64,000 bases of DNA from Celoporthe dispersa (taxonomy: Eukaryota; Ascomycota; Sordariomycetes; Diaporthales; Cryphonectriaceae). Below are positions 1-11,782 of this stretch, piece after piece. The notes under the pieces were generated by a model, which was not told where the DNA came from, did no database searches, and saw only the letters and a program-made list of their open reading frames with translations. The translations under genes and the position numbers were made by a program. The stretch's first letter is position 1; each line of letters starts with the position of its first letter. The stretch is from positions 1 to 64,000 of the forward strand of contig WAID01000003.1 in assembly GCA_016584495.1 (NCBI GenBank). Reading direction: 5' to 3'.

Positions 1-50
1 CAAACGCCATCCATCATTGCCTAACTCCTTACAACCTAACTAACTCCTGA

Positions 51-170
51 CCCTAACCCTGACCCTGACCCTAACCCTGACCCTGACCCTAACCCTGACC
101 CTGACCCTAACCCTGACCCTGACCCTGACCCTGACCCTGACCCTAACCCTGACCCTAACCCTGACCCTAT
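51..170. repeat. Degenerate telomere-like hexamer array
   Basis: Nineteen hexamers run without interruption: six CCCTAA and thirteen CCCTGA, ending in a partial CCCTAT. The first four CCCTAA units are spaced every 18 bp (one CCCTAA, two CCCTGA), giving a higher-order unit. CCCTAA is the C-rich strand of the fungal TTAGGG telomere and has the orientation expected at a left chromosome end. Fifty bases of non-repeat DNA precede it, so it is either subtelomeric or an interstitial array rather than a clean terminus. Confidence 0.85.
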
Positions 171-3100
171 TTTGCTAAAGCTTAATATGATCTAATAAGA
201 TATATTATTGCAAGATTGCTTAAGAAAGCTATAGCTAAAGCAATATGGAAGTTTATTCTGAAAGAAATTATTCTTATTTTTAGCTGCTCTCTTAAGATTA
301 TTATAGATAAAGAATTTGAAAATAAAGCTGAGATAGCGAGATCTATTAAGGCTTTAGGAATCTTGCTTATTTAGATTTTTAGCTATAATCCTTATATTTA
401 AGATTAAATAGAAGTAGGATATTTTTCGATTGCTAATGCATTTGCCAAACTTGCGGATATATAATTGCAGTAATAGAGATAGTATTTGAGAATTGCTCTT
501 TTGCAGAAAGAATATTTATCTAATAGTTTTATAAGTATAGCCTTTTTTACTTAATATTCGGCTAAGAGCCTCTTATTCCAATTGAAATGGAAATTTCGAT
601 ATGAAGAGTCTTTGCTTAATCTGCAAATCAATTGCCTTAAGAAGCATTCGAGATGCATTTTCGTATAATTGCTGCTAAGCAGAAAGATATGCTATATGCA
701 ATTAAAGCTATATAGGCATATTGAGAGAAAATAGCAAAGAAGGCATAGATATATAGCTTGATAAGGAAAATATGACTTTGCTTGAAAGATTTAATTCTTA
801 TTTATAATTATATTAGGAAAATAAGCTATTTATATAATGCGAAAATCTTATATAAATAAAAAGGATTATATATTATTGCTCAAATCTTAGATAAGAATGC
901 TTATTATTTTAAGACTATAGATAATATTTTGCTCAAAGGCATATATTTAGCAACTAATATTAAAAAGTTTATATAGAATGCAAGCAGAATATAAGAGCTA
1001 AAAATATCTATACTTTAGGAGAAAAATATTAAGATTACTATTGGATAATTATTGATTAATAAACTAATATCTCTGCAAGCATTATAGTGCAGAGAATCTG
1101 ATAATTATATATTAGAAATCTATAAAGCTGATCTGGATAATAATATAGTATTCTAGATATCCAATATTATTGAATATAAGAGTATGCTTATATAGATAAC
1201 TCTTAATCCTAATATTATTAATCTAATTATTAAGGATAATAATAATGCTAATAATAATAATGATTATACAAATAGTAGATTTATATAGGCTGCTGAGAAG
1301 GAAAAGAGAGAATAAAAGAAAGCAGATTATAGTAGAATATATATCTCTATTCCTATTAAATCTGCATTCTTTACTCAGAATTGAGGATAGTCTCTTTTTG
1401 TCTTTCTTTGTATCGCAAAAGTATATTTTCCTTATTTATTTTCTTTTCGCATATTTTGCTAGGAAAGGAAAGATAATAATTTATTTATTATTATTCTACT
1501 ATCTATTATAAATAATATAATATTCCAATAAATTTTCAAAAATCTAATATAGAATAAAATATTCAAATATAAAGTATTTGAATTATCAAAACTATATAAA
1601 AGCAATATATAGAAAATGCTATATTGAAATATAATTCGATTAAAATAATTATCTATTATCTTATTTTATTTTTATTTATTATTATCTTTGCACTATTTTT
1701 TTACTATATCCTCAAAAGATTACTTAAAGCTAGATTTATAAATAAAGCAGCTATTTAAGTTTTGAGATAAGTTTTGCATATTCTATTAATATTGCTGATT
1801 ATTCCAATTCGAGCCTATATTCGATCGAAAATCGAGTTATTAGATAATAATTTGAGAACTTTTAGTCTTATCTGAGAATAATGCAGCCTCGATATTATAA
1901 GGATTTTTGGCTTGCTGAGTTCTCTTCTTTCTAAGAGATCTAAAAAGCTTCTAAATATAAGAATCTGCTACTTTTTTTCCCTTTCCTTTGCCTTTCGCTT
2001 TAATATCCAGAGTCTTTATATAAGATCTAATTTTATTTTTTCCAATTAATTTGGATGCAAATTTAGCTAAAAATGCCTAAATAAGTCTAGCTTTTGCTTA
2101 TAGTATAAACTAATTTAATTCTCTAATTAGGCAAGAAAAAGAAAATAGCTTTCTCGAATATAAAGCATTCTAATTATTCTTAGAAAGGCAAAGATTGGAA
2201 AGAATGCTATTTACTTATTCAATATTGCTATAAGAAATATTATTATATTTCAGAAACTAATATTAGCTTTTTATAATCTAATATATTTTATTATTAATAC
2301 TTAAATCTAAAATTATATTGAATATTTGATACGAATTTAATTAATTAAATAAATTGCAATATTATAGCAAAAAAATAAAAAAAAGTATTAGCAAATATTT
2401 AAATCTGAATAAAAATGAATAGATAAAATTCTTATTTATATATACTGATTATTAATATATAGAATATTTTAAATATAATTATACTTTGTCTCAGCATAAT
2501 AGATATAATTATTGCATTTGCTATTGAAGAAACTAAATAAGAAAATATATTTAAGGAAAAGCTAATTCATATTAAGCTGAATACTATTAATTAGCATAAA
2601 AGCTAAGATATATCGATAAGCATAATAGTTGCAAGGAATAAAATTGCAATAATTATATAATTAGATAAGAAGATATTATAGCCAATTAGCTCGAGCAAAA
2701 ATGCGCTTAAGATATTCTTTAAATAGCTTTATATTAGCTTTATATACTAAGATAGATTATAAGATAATTTTTTAAACTGCTTTTAGCTGAAAAAACTTCT
2801 AAATATAAATAAAGCTAGCAATTAGATTATTTTAGAAAGAAAAGTTGCTATAAATAACTTAGAAGCAATAGATTATGCTTAGCTTATTATGAATAGTAGA
2901 GAAAATAGTCTTATTTATAAAAAAATACTAATTATAGATAATAAGAAAGCAAGTATTGATATTGGAAGGATAGATAAAAATGATAAATTAATCTTAATTA
3001 CTTCTATTCTATTGCTATATTAGATTGATTTTATGAAGAAAAGATAATATTAGTAATAATTTGAGATATATTGATTTATGTTTTAAGTCTAAATAGAAAA

Positions 3101-5891
3101 AGAGAAGAAGAAATCTGTAAGAAAGAATAGAAGTAGAAAAGAAAGAAAAGTAGAATAGCTGAATAAGAATAGATAAGAAGATAGAATTATGCTAGATTAA
3201 AGAAGAGAAAGAAAGCATTATTGTATCTTTCTAATTATAATTCTTGCTTAATTTATTTAATAATTCTAGCTTAGCTAAAGATCTAGCTTATTGCTAATTG
3301 ATAAGAATAGAAAAGAATTATTAGCTTTAATTGCAATAAGAAAAATTTCTAGGCTAGCTAAATTAATCTTAGAAATTAATATAATCTTTTTCTTTCTTCT
3401 ATCTTTTAATAATAATTCTCAGAGATAGCTATTTTATTGATTTACGCTCTTTATTTTAATTTTGCAATCTTAATAGCATTGCAATTATTAAATCGGAATC
3501 TTAATCTTCAATCTTCTTATCCTATATTGCATTTTCCTTTATTAAATATATATTGCAAGTCTCAATCTTTATTTTCTTTTTTTTGCTTTTATTATAATTA
3601 GTTTTCTCTTTTTATAGCTTGAGTTATAATCTATTCAGATATTATAACTATAGCTTCTCGAAACTATAAATCGATTAAGATTATTATATTTAGAGATCGA
3701 AATTGGATAGCTAAAGCTTATTGTTTATATATTTCTTTTGCCAAAATATCTTATTCTCCTGCTATTATTAAATCGAGATTCTCTTTCTTCAATATATGCA
3801 AATAAGAGAATGAGATAATACAGATTTTTTTAGATAGATATTTCTTAGATCTTTAGAAATAATCCTTATATAATAAAAGAGAATATAAAAGAATAGATAT
3901 ATAAATTAGTTTTCTCGATCTTTACAATCTGATAAGATTAATCTAAATAAATAATATAAGAAATATGCTTATCAAAGCTGTTTTTGCTACTTTTAAGCAT
4001 TATATACAGAATAATCAAGAGAAGATCATTTTTTTATATATATTGAAGTTATATCTAATAAAAAACCTAATAATTGAAAATTAACTATTTGCTTGAGATA
4101 AAAGATAAGAAAGCATTATAATATCGACTTTTATTTTTCTATCTTATAGAAAAATCAATTAGCTTTTGAAGCTTTATATAATATAATATTCGATATAAGA
4201 AAGGCTTTTTTGCAATTATATAGCTAAGCTGAGAAAATATGCTTAGAGCTATATAAAAGTTTTTTAGAATAATAGATTTTAATTGCATAATCGAAATAGT
4301 TTTTATAATAGTCTGCGATAATAAAGAGTATTAGATATTCTATATTATTGAGATTTTCTATCTTTGATTTAAAGAATTTACTAAAATATATAAGCAATTG
4401 CATAGCTATCTAGATTAGATCTATACTATATTTACTATATATAAGAAAACTATCTATTTTATAAATAATAATTATTACTAATTATTAAAAGAAATGCATT
4501 TTATTGCTTTTATATATAAGCTAGAATAAGCAAGATCTCTATAATATTCTTTCTAGCTTATAATTTCTATTTATTATATAGCAGATTATAAATAAATATT
4601 AATATAGCTATCTTAGATTGAATTTCGCTCTAATATCGATATATATGAAAGAGAGTTAATAGATTTGACAAAGCTTAATATTAAGAATAATTATAATTGA
4701 TTAGCAAAAGATATTTTAACTATAATAGCTAAGCAATTCAGAATTATATAGATATTTAGTATAATAAATGCTTATTAATAAGAGGATAATATATCTATAT
4801 TAAAAGCGATTAATATAGCTTATATATTAAGATTAGTATTCTAGCTTAATTAAGAGTCTCTTACTATTTATTGAGGCAGATAAATACTAAGCAGATTATC
4901 TGAATAGAGTATATTCAATTAATTTCTAAATAAGAATATCTATATAAAAGATACTTTTAGAATATTATTAATCTTATTCTTAATATTTGTAAATAGCAGA
5001 ATTCTTATGCTAGAGCTTTTTTTATAGAACGAACTATTTCTATATTAGCGATTAAAAAGCAGCAATTTTATAGCTTTAGAGCTATTCTCTTAGCCCTTAT
5101 TATCTTGAGTTCTCTTATAGCAAGAATTCTATCTAATAAATCCAATTAGATTATTGATTGGAGAGAAAGGATAGAAAGATTTCGAGTATATAAGAAAGAT
5201 CGAGTAATAGGAGGCTTAGTGCAAGCGAGTCCAGATTAATATCCAAAGGAATAAAGAATAGAATATTGCTATTAAAGCTGCTTAATAAAAATATCAATTG
5301 CGATAATAAGAAAGATAATAATAAAATTTGCATAAGCTAGAAATAATAATATCAAAGATAATAGTAGAGTATTTGCTAAATAGTGATAAAGATTAATCTA
5401 AAAAAATATAGTATACTAGTCTAGTTATTATGCAAATAATAGTTCAAGAGATAATTGCAATAGATTTTTTATTCTATAATTATATTTTAGTCTTTTCTTA
5501 ATCTTTATTATCTGAATAGATATAATATATTATAGTTATAATTGCAATTTTGGATTGAAAATTGCTAAGGAAGGAATATTATAATGGCTAGTAGAGTGGA
5601 TCTTAGGATATAGAATATAGATAGGTCTTGAGATCGTTCAGATATAAGAATACAGCTTTTGTTTATTTTTTTCTATGCTTAGATAGAAATAATAAGCAAT
5701 CTTCCCTTCTTTTCTTAATTTAAGCTTTCTGGATAGATCTAAGGCAGGCTTTTCACTCTGACCTTGTGCATATATGGCCTTCGTTTGTTGTCGTCTTTGT
5801 GACTGATTCAGCATGCTTGGATTGCATGAGCCCTTGCCTATTGCCTTGACGTTCGTCCTTTCGTGCGACGGCGCCCGAGGTTCTGGTTCAG
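169..5891 (+). mobile_element. 5'-truncated RIP-degraded Ty3-type retroelement
   Basis: This stretch is a second copy of the 3' half of the full-length element at 37320-49691; positions 169-5891 align with about 43964-49691. The first kilobase read on the plus strand still resembles the integrase/C-terminal part of a pol gene but is riddled with TAA and TAG stops. The rest is very AT-rich and non-coding. Differences from the other copy are almost all C/T or G/A transitions, as RIP produces. The copy begins inside the integrase region exactly where the telomere-like array ends, so its 5' half is missing. Confidence 0.85.
5577..5891 (+). repeat. 3' LTR of the truncated Ty3-type element (LTR family A)
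   Basis: About 315 bp match the LTRs at 37320-37639 and 49373-49691 and the solo LTR at 34526-36700. It ends in the shared GGTTCTGGTTCA. The first bases, TATTATAATGG, are the RIP-mutated form of TGTTGTGGTGG. The 3' half keeps more G and C than the 5' half. Confidence 0.85.
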
Positions 5892-7367
5892 CAGTCTGCT
5901 TTATCAGCTTGATATAGCCAAGTTGCTAAGCCAATCAATCGATTAATAGCTCAGTTTTTCGATTGATAGCTCAGTTTTTCAATTGATATTAGCCAATAAA
6001 TCGATTGATGCTGCTATTAGCGTCTAATCCTGGTCGACTAACGCCAGCTCCACTGTTAGTGCTTTTTTACCTGCCATTGATTGGATGCAGCTATCCCTGC
6101 CAATTCGATTGACGCCAAGCCATCTTTTCATTGGTCTAGACCCGCGGGTAATTGTGGACACGTCAATGCATTGATTTTGTCGATTATACACGTATTATAT
6201 AAAAGCAGCAGAAAAGAAGGATTATATAATCCAGAATTAGAATTATTGATAGATAAGATAGATATCTATTATATCTATTAATAATAAATAGAATAGATAT
6301 TTATTATATTTATCAAACTGAAAAGCTGGATATATAAAGGATATATTTATTATTAATAGATAGATTTAGTATATAGCTTTTTAATTGTTAATTTAAGTAT
6401 TCAGTTTTATATATTGAATAGCTCTAAAGGCAGTGAATATTTGCATCGCTTATTAGGACTCGTATAGTTCTGTATTTAAAGACTCAATGCTTTTTGATAT
6501 CTTTCTTGCTAGCATAAATCCAATTGATACTTAGGAATCTTCGGATTACTGCAGTGCTTATTACACTCTCTATATTATATTTTAATTTATCGCGAATTCT
6601 TTGCGAACTTTTATTGAAACTCCGAATTTAAATTATCGCGAATCCTAGATTTGGGGTAAATAAAGACTTACTTTAGAAAATATTCAGCTAATCAAGAGCT
6701 CGGCTTGGACTAACTCGATATAGGCAGAAAGCTCGGGCTATATTTTTGGTTTTGTATAAGCGATTTGGGCCAAATCCCCGAAGAATAGTATCTAGGGTCT
6801 ATTTCGGGTAGCCTGAGTGCTATGCCAATTCCTTATCGTGACCTGTATGTTGGATAAGTCATAATATAATACTTTAATACAGATCTATAAAATGAAATAG
6901 AATTATATAATTCAGGATTAGAATATAGATTGATAAGACTGCTTATTAATCCTATCAATATAATCTTAGATTGATAAAATCGATTATCGACTCTTGCAAT
7001 CTAAGATTAAAGAGCTGGATATATAAGGATACGATTATTACTAGTAGATAGATTCAGTATATAGCTCTTCAGTTGTCAATCTAAGTATTACTTCTGATAT
7101 AAGTAATAGCCTCACTGCTAGTGATATACTGCAGAGATATTCAGATGTTTTCGATATTCAATTTGGATTACACTTCGACATCGCTCTTATTAGTATAAAA
7201 CCTTTGTGTATTTGTTGAATGCTTAGGCTACAGCAGTGCTCATTATATCTTTGTTTATCTCTTTTTCTCAGGGTGATCGTACTGATCCGTCCTCAGCAAT
7301 TTGAATCCATGCTCTTATACCTCATAATTATGCTACATCTTGAATGTGTTTGTTCGCGAGTCTTTCA
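5892..7367. other. Gene-free stretch with repeat fragments
   Basis: No gene is supported. A 20-bp unit (CGATTRATAGCTCAGTTTTT) occurs twice in tandem at 5940-5979. A block at about 6770-6855 matches, in reverse, the start of LTR family B. About 6870-7248 matches the rest of that family in forward orientation. The part between is AT-rich and RIP-like. The mixed orientation points to nested or rearranged insertions. Confidence 0.6.
6870..7248 (+). repeat. LTR family B fragment
   Basis: It shares the block GCTGGATATATAAGGA (a TATA-like motif) and the terminal CTACAGCAGTGCTCATTA with copies at 29953-30375, 30540-30831, about 24440-24710 and, inverted, about 23241-23480. Its left part is strongly AT-shifted. 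The end reads CATTATA rather than CATTACA, a C-to-T change consistent with RIP. The exact left edge is uncertain. Confidence 0.6.
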
Positions 7368-9001
7368 TCAGTCTTTCAAAATATCGGAAGCATTCTCCAC
7401 GTGTAAAGCTGACTCTGCATGCGGCTTCATCGTCTCTTCAACCAATGCTGCCCCCTTTCCATCAAAAATGACAGCAATTTCCTCAAGGGTATGCCCTTTC
7501 GTCTCCGGGAACAAAACCCATACCACCGCCAGGAATACAGCCAACAGCGCACAAAACACGATATAGTACCTCCAATCAAGGTCTTCTATACCTATCGGGT
7601 TGCAAAAAGCGGCAATCACAAGGGACCCATAGATGGCGAAAAGTTCCACGGCGATTCCTTTGGAGCGGAGCGAGTATGGAAAAGATCTCTGTTGGGTAGC
7701 CGAGCAGCAGGGGCGTCCAGGCAATGTCGTAGTGGAAGTAGTAGATGAACAAACAGACGACTACGACGATGCCTGCTGGCTTGGAGCCCGTCTCCGCGTT
7801 TACCGCGGAACAGGCCGTCCAGACGACGTAGGAGGCTAGCATACCTACGCTGCTCCACAGGAAAAGCGTCCGTCGGCCAAGCTTGTCCACGAGGACGGCC
7901 GCCATGAGCGCGGCGCCAAAGTTGAAAACCTGCAGCAGGCCGTTGATGAGCGTCTGGTCGAAAGTACTGGTGATTCCGACCGAGTCGAGCACCAGGGTCA
8001 GGTAATATGAGACTATGCCTATGCCGTTCCACTGCGCAAAGGTGCCGACACAGACGGCGATCAGCAGTCGTTTCCGGTTGCCAGGCGTAGCCACAAGGGC
8101 TTTCCATGTTGTCTTTGCTGCTATCTTTTCCATTTGAATTGCCTGCACGATCTCGGAGATCTCGAGTTCCACAAGGGGCGTGTAAGCATGGTCGTCACCG
8201 GCGGCTGTCCCAGATGTCTGTCCAGAATGGTACTTGGAAAGGATGGCAGCAGCTTCGTCCGTCCTATCGTTTGCGATCAGCCACCGGGGAGATTCTGGAA
8301 TGGCCCACCAGAACAGGAGTTGCACAAGAGGCAGACAGGCCTGGACCGTGGAAGGAATCCTCCATGCCCAGTCGTTGTCGTAGTCCTGGGTGCCAAATGT
8401 CGTCCAGCTCGCAAGAATGGCTCCCAAGTAATACATGGTCCAGAAGGCGCACGTATATTTGCCGCGGTGCGTCGGATAAGCAAGCTCGGCTATAAGCATA
8501 GGACTTGGCTGCACTACAAACATGCCTCCAAAGCCAACGATGACTCTCGATACGACGAACATGGCATAGTTGACGGATGCCGATTGTATGATGGTGGCGC
8601 TGATAATCATGATGATTCCGGCGAGGAGGATGGGTCTTCGGCCAAACCTGTCAGACAGGCTCCCAACCAAGGGAATCGCAAGAACAGAGCCGGCCGATTG
8701 TGCCGCATTGACTACACCAAGCCGGGTGCCTGTGGGATTGCCAAAGTAGTCGCTCCATTGAGTGAGCGATTGGAGTCCGTTCATGAGGGAACCTAGGGAT
8801 ATTTGTGAGTCTCGCCGGAGATATAAGATACTATGGCTCACTATAGTCTTTCTTACCATCATATCCGGAGACAGAAGATGACAAAAGAGGAACGACAAGC
8901 GCCAGGTTCAACCTGAGTAAGTGAGGTTGTTGGAACCACCACTTGTTTGTTTGAGGGAGCACCTCAGCGAGGGCCGACCCCACGATTTGAGACTCCTTCA
9001 T
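7368..9001 (-). CDS. MFS sugar transporter (hexose/lactose permease type), one frameshift
   Basis: Predicted plasma-membrane sugar/H+ symporter of the fungal MFS sugar transporter family. Two exons (8857-9001 and 7368-8792) join across a 64-bp GTAAG...TAG intron and restore the family motif GYDGSLMNGLQ. Also visible are DRFGRRP after TM2, PESPRWL before the central loop, DKLGRR, and the C-terminal PETKGHTLEE signature. Length is about 522 aa, normal for the family. The ATG at 9001 gives MKESQIVGSAL. One extra T on the coding strand (AAAA at 7680-7683) breaks the frame between YPTEIF and PYSLRSKG. Removing it gives a fully open frame, so this is either a sequencing error or a recent pseudogene. 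Two polyol-type dehydrogenases and a regulator follow, so the substrate is probably a sugar or polyol. Confidence 0.8.
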
Positions 9002-10089
9002 GAGTGTTTCTCTAATGCGGTCTTGGACAAGAACGGGGCGGAATCGCTTGCGGACAAAAAGCACCGGCAGACAGCATTATCCAGGGTGAGGTCGAATATC
9101 ACACCATCATGATCCGTACCACTGGAGGCGATAGCATATTTATGTATGAGCGTTTAGCGTTCGAGAGGTATTATGGGGGTTTGCGACCCACTATAACCCA
9201 TTTATTTCTCCACATCTCTTCCCCGTGGGGTGTCGGCATGCATTGACAATGCGACCGAGACCACGGAATTCTTGCCAAGTTATTGTGTTCGCTCCCGCTG
9301 GGCCTGTCGTCCACGGTCCGTACGTTTCCGGAGTACTGTCACCCTGCTAGTTGCAGTTCTGCTATGTCCATTTGAGGCTGAGGAATCTCACTAGAAACGG
9401 AGTCTTGCTTTACCCGGTTTGCTCGGACACCTCTTGTGAGGAGAACAGCACAGCTGGCAAGACAGTCACGACATACTGCACTTGAAGACTGCAAACAACT
9501 CACAACATTTCCAGTCAAAACCTTGTACATCCCGTTCGCTGTTCAAATACCAACGTCGGAACAGTGAACAGAGTGGTCGTCGAGCCCTGCTTGGGCAACA
9601 GGACCCAAGATGCAGGACTCTACGTCATCTCGATCGTCAATAATACCCAGCTGGCCAGGTGGTCGAATATCTCCACTGCAAACGGGTCTCATGACCTCTC
9701 AGGGATCTATAGGAGTAATCAAGGAATCACATATGGAGCAATTGATGCTGGCTAGGAAACACCTCTCGTTGCAAAATGCACTGTACAACACCCACCGAAG
9801 GATGAATCATGTGGTCAGAATGCCACAGTCTCGATTTGGCTTTTGAATCTCCAAAGGAGAAAAATGGGCGACGCCCTCTCTTTTATACATATTGTGCAGA
9901 GGTTTTAGATATTGTATGGCTGGGCTGGGAGACATCTCAGAGTTCCGAGGTAGGAAAATGAGTCTTTTTTTTTTCTTTCTTCATTTCTGTAACTCCGACA
10001 GGTCTTTCAAGGTGTCCTTAATGTTGATATTACTGAGATTTTAGCTCAGCAAGTCTGTATACCATCCTATCTAGGTATACCCAGATAGC
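9002..10089. other. Intergenic region, promoter of the transporter
   Basis: No supported gene. It holds a CGGAG motif at 9329-9333 and CGGTCCG at 9314-9320, upstream of the transporter, in line with the motif clusters in the other promoters of this locus. A poly-T tract lies near 9965. The short open frames here resemble no family I know. Confidence 0.5.
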
Positions 10090-11074
10090 CTACCTAGCCG
10101 TGTAACCGCCATCAATTACAAAGTCCGCCCCTGTTGTATAAGAGCTAGCATCGCTTGCGAGATACAAGTAAATGCCCTTCAATTCCCTGGGGTCAGCATC
10201 CCTCTTCATGGGAGTCAAACTGAACCACTCCTCCTTCATTTCGAACGGGCAGTCTCCTGAGATCTCCGTATCGATGTAGCCCGGAGACACTGAGTTGATA
10301 CGACCTCCCCATTTTGCCCATTCGACCGAGAGAGACTTGCATAGGTGAATCTGAGAAATGATGCAAAGTTAAGATCTTTTGTTCCGCGTACCTTGTGTCT
10401 TTTTTTGGGTCGGGTAAAGAGGCAGGGCCATTGGAACTCACCACACTGGCCTTGCACGCATTGTAGCAAGTCTGTTCCTGGGGAACATTTGCTGCGTGTC
10501 CGCTCATGGACGCCGTTGCGATTCCGGTACCATGACCCTGTTTGCGGAAGACCAGGCCTGCTGCACGGAGACAATAATACGCGCCGTCAAAGTTGATGGC
10601 GCGGACGCGGTCCCAGTCCTCCACCTTGTCATCCAGACCGCCAGCCTTGGAAGGCACACCAGCGTTGGCGATCATGACATCCAGACGGCCAAAGTCCTGA
10701 ACAACTTGTGTGACTGCCTTCTCGACGGCATCATACTGTCGCACATCCACCTTGTATATCTGAACCTTGACGCCAAAGTCTTTTGCAATGGTAGCAGCGA
10801 GCTTCTCTGCTTTGGGCGATGAGTTGTACCACAGAGCAAGCTACACAAGTAAGACAGATGATACGTTAGTGCAAGTGAGCAAGCCAATAAATAGCTCCAA
10901 TGGGAGACGTACATTAGCACCTGCTTCGGCGAGTCCTCTAGCCACTTCGTAGCCAATCCCCCCTGCACCGCCTGTGATGATCACAGTCCGCCCATCCAGC
11001 CGGAATTGCTTGAATACGCTATCTTGGATTGGGGGATTAGGTGCCCTGATGGATCCTCTGCCATTAGATGCCAT
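10090..11074 (-). CDS. Short-chain dehydrogenase, Sou2/mannitol dehydrogenase type
   Basis: NAD(P)H-dependent polyol/ketose oxidoreductase, probably cytosolic. Three exons (10913-11074, 10442-10840, 10350-10090) with introns of 72 and 91 bp give 273 aa, typical for classical SDRs. The cofactor motif is TGGAGGIG near residue 35, followed by NAG. The catalytic region reads SMSGHAANVPQEQTCYNACK, with the Tyr-x3-Lys pair, and SPGYIDTE follows. The VPQEQTCYN segment and the SPGYIDT motif are hallmarks of fungal sorbose reductase/mannitol dehydrogenase-like SDRs. The frame is intact across both splice sites. It lies between the transporter and the xylitol-dehydrogenase-like gene and is transcribed away from the latter, so the two share a promoter region. 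Confidence 0.9.
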
Positions 11075-11782
11075 ATTGAAGATTGAGATTTTGCGAGCCG
11101 CTTGAAGTCGCTTGACGAATTACTCGACTTCCAACGGCATGCATGCGTTTCTTGGTCCCAGATGATGAATACATATAATATCACAATTTTCAGCAGATGC
11201 ATTTAACTCAGAATACGAAACTTGCTTCCTTTAGGTACCGGGGATCGATTACAGGAGTGGATACGGACAACGTCGTCCGGTGGCCTTTGAACAAAATCAA
11301 GAGGCACATTGTGTAGAAGGAGAGTGCAAAGGCTCCGCTCTGATGCAAGCAACAAGTATCTCGGCCATAGTTGAGGTTGTGAGGCCACCCGGGGATTAGA
11401 TACAATGTAGAATATACCATCCATTCATCAAGCTCATTCGTGATAGTATAGTCCGGACGTGAGGCTCTCAACAACGGACAACACATTGAATCAATAGCAG
11501 CGCAACGGAGGACAGTGGGCCGGCCCCGCGTCCCGGAGCGGCTCCACTGTCCGGAGTTCCCAGCAATGGACCCTACGCCATGGCCCTTCGGCAGTCACAA
11601 TTCAGTTCGAGCCACCAAGCTCTACGTTCGGAGCTCTTTGGCGAGGGTCCTTCGTTATGTCTATATGAGAACGTACTTGTACGAACAAAGTATCATTCGT
11701 ATCATGGGCAGTGCAGCAGCCCCCTGTGTCACATCACAGACTCGTCACCTCTCCCCGGCCTGCAAATTGCATAATCTACAAC
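11075..11782. promoter_or_regulatory. Divergent promoter with CGGAG motifs
   Basis: This region lies between the Sou2-like SDR (minus) and the xylitol-dehydrogenase-like gene (plus). CGGAG occurs at 11506-11510, 11534-11538, 11552-11556 and 11629-11633, with GCGGCTCC beside the second. CGG triplets are the half-sites used by Zn2Cys6 regulators. Such a regulator is encoded at 15204-17863. Its binding here is my inference. Confidence 0.5.

Noticed and set aside
1245..1511. 88-residue frame, also present at 45028-45309
   Set aside because: Both lie at the end of the decayed pol region of the two retroelement copies. They are chance openings in AT-rich RIP sequence.
5151..5333. Minus-strand frame of 60 residues in the 3' part of the truncated retroelement
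   Set aside because: The sequence is leucine/serine-rich from AT-shifted DNA, and the flanking in-frame sequence is full of stops. Not supported as a gene, though an original antisense frame cannot be excluded.
7419..8796. Several plus-strand frames inside the sugar transporter region
   Set aside because: They are shadows of the minus-strand transporter, with no family resemblance.
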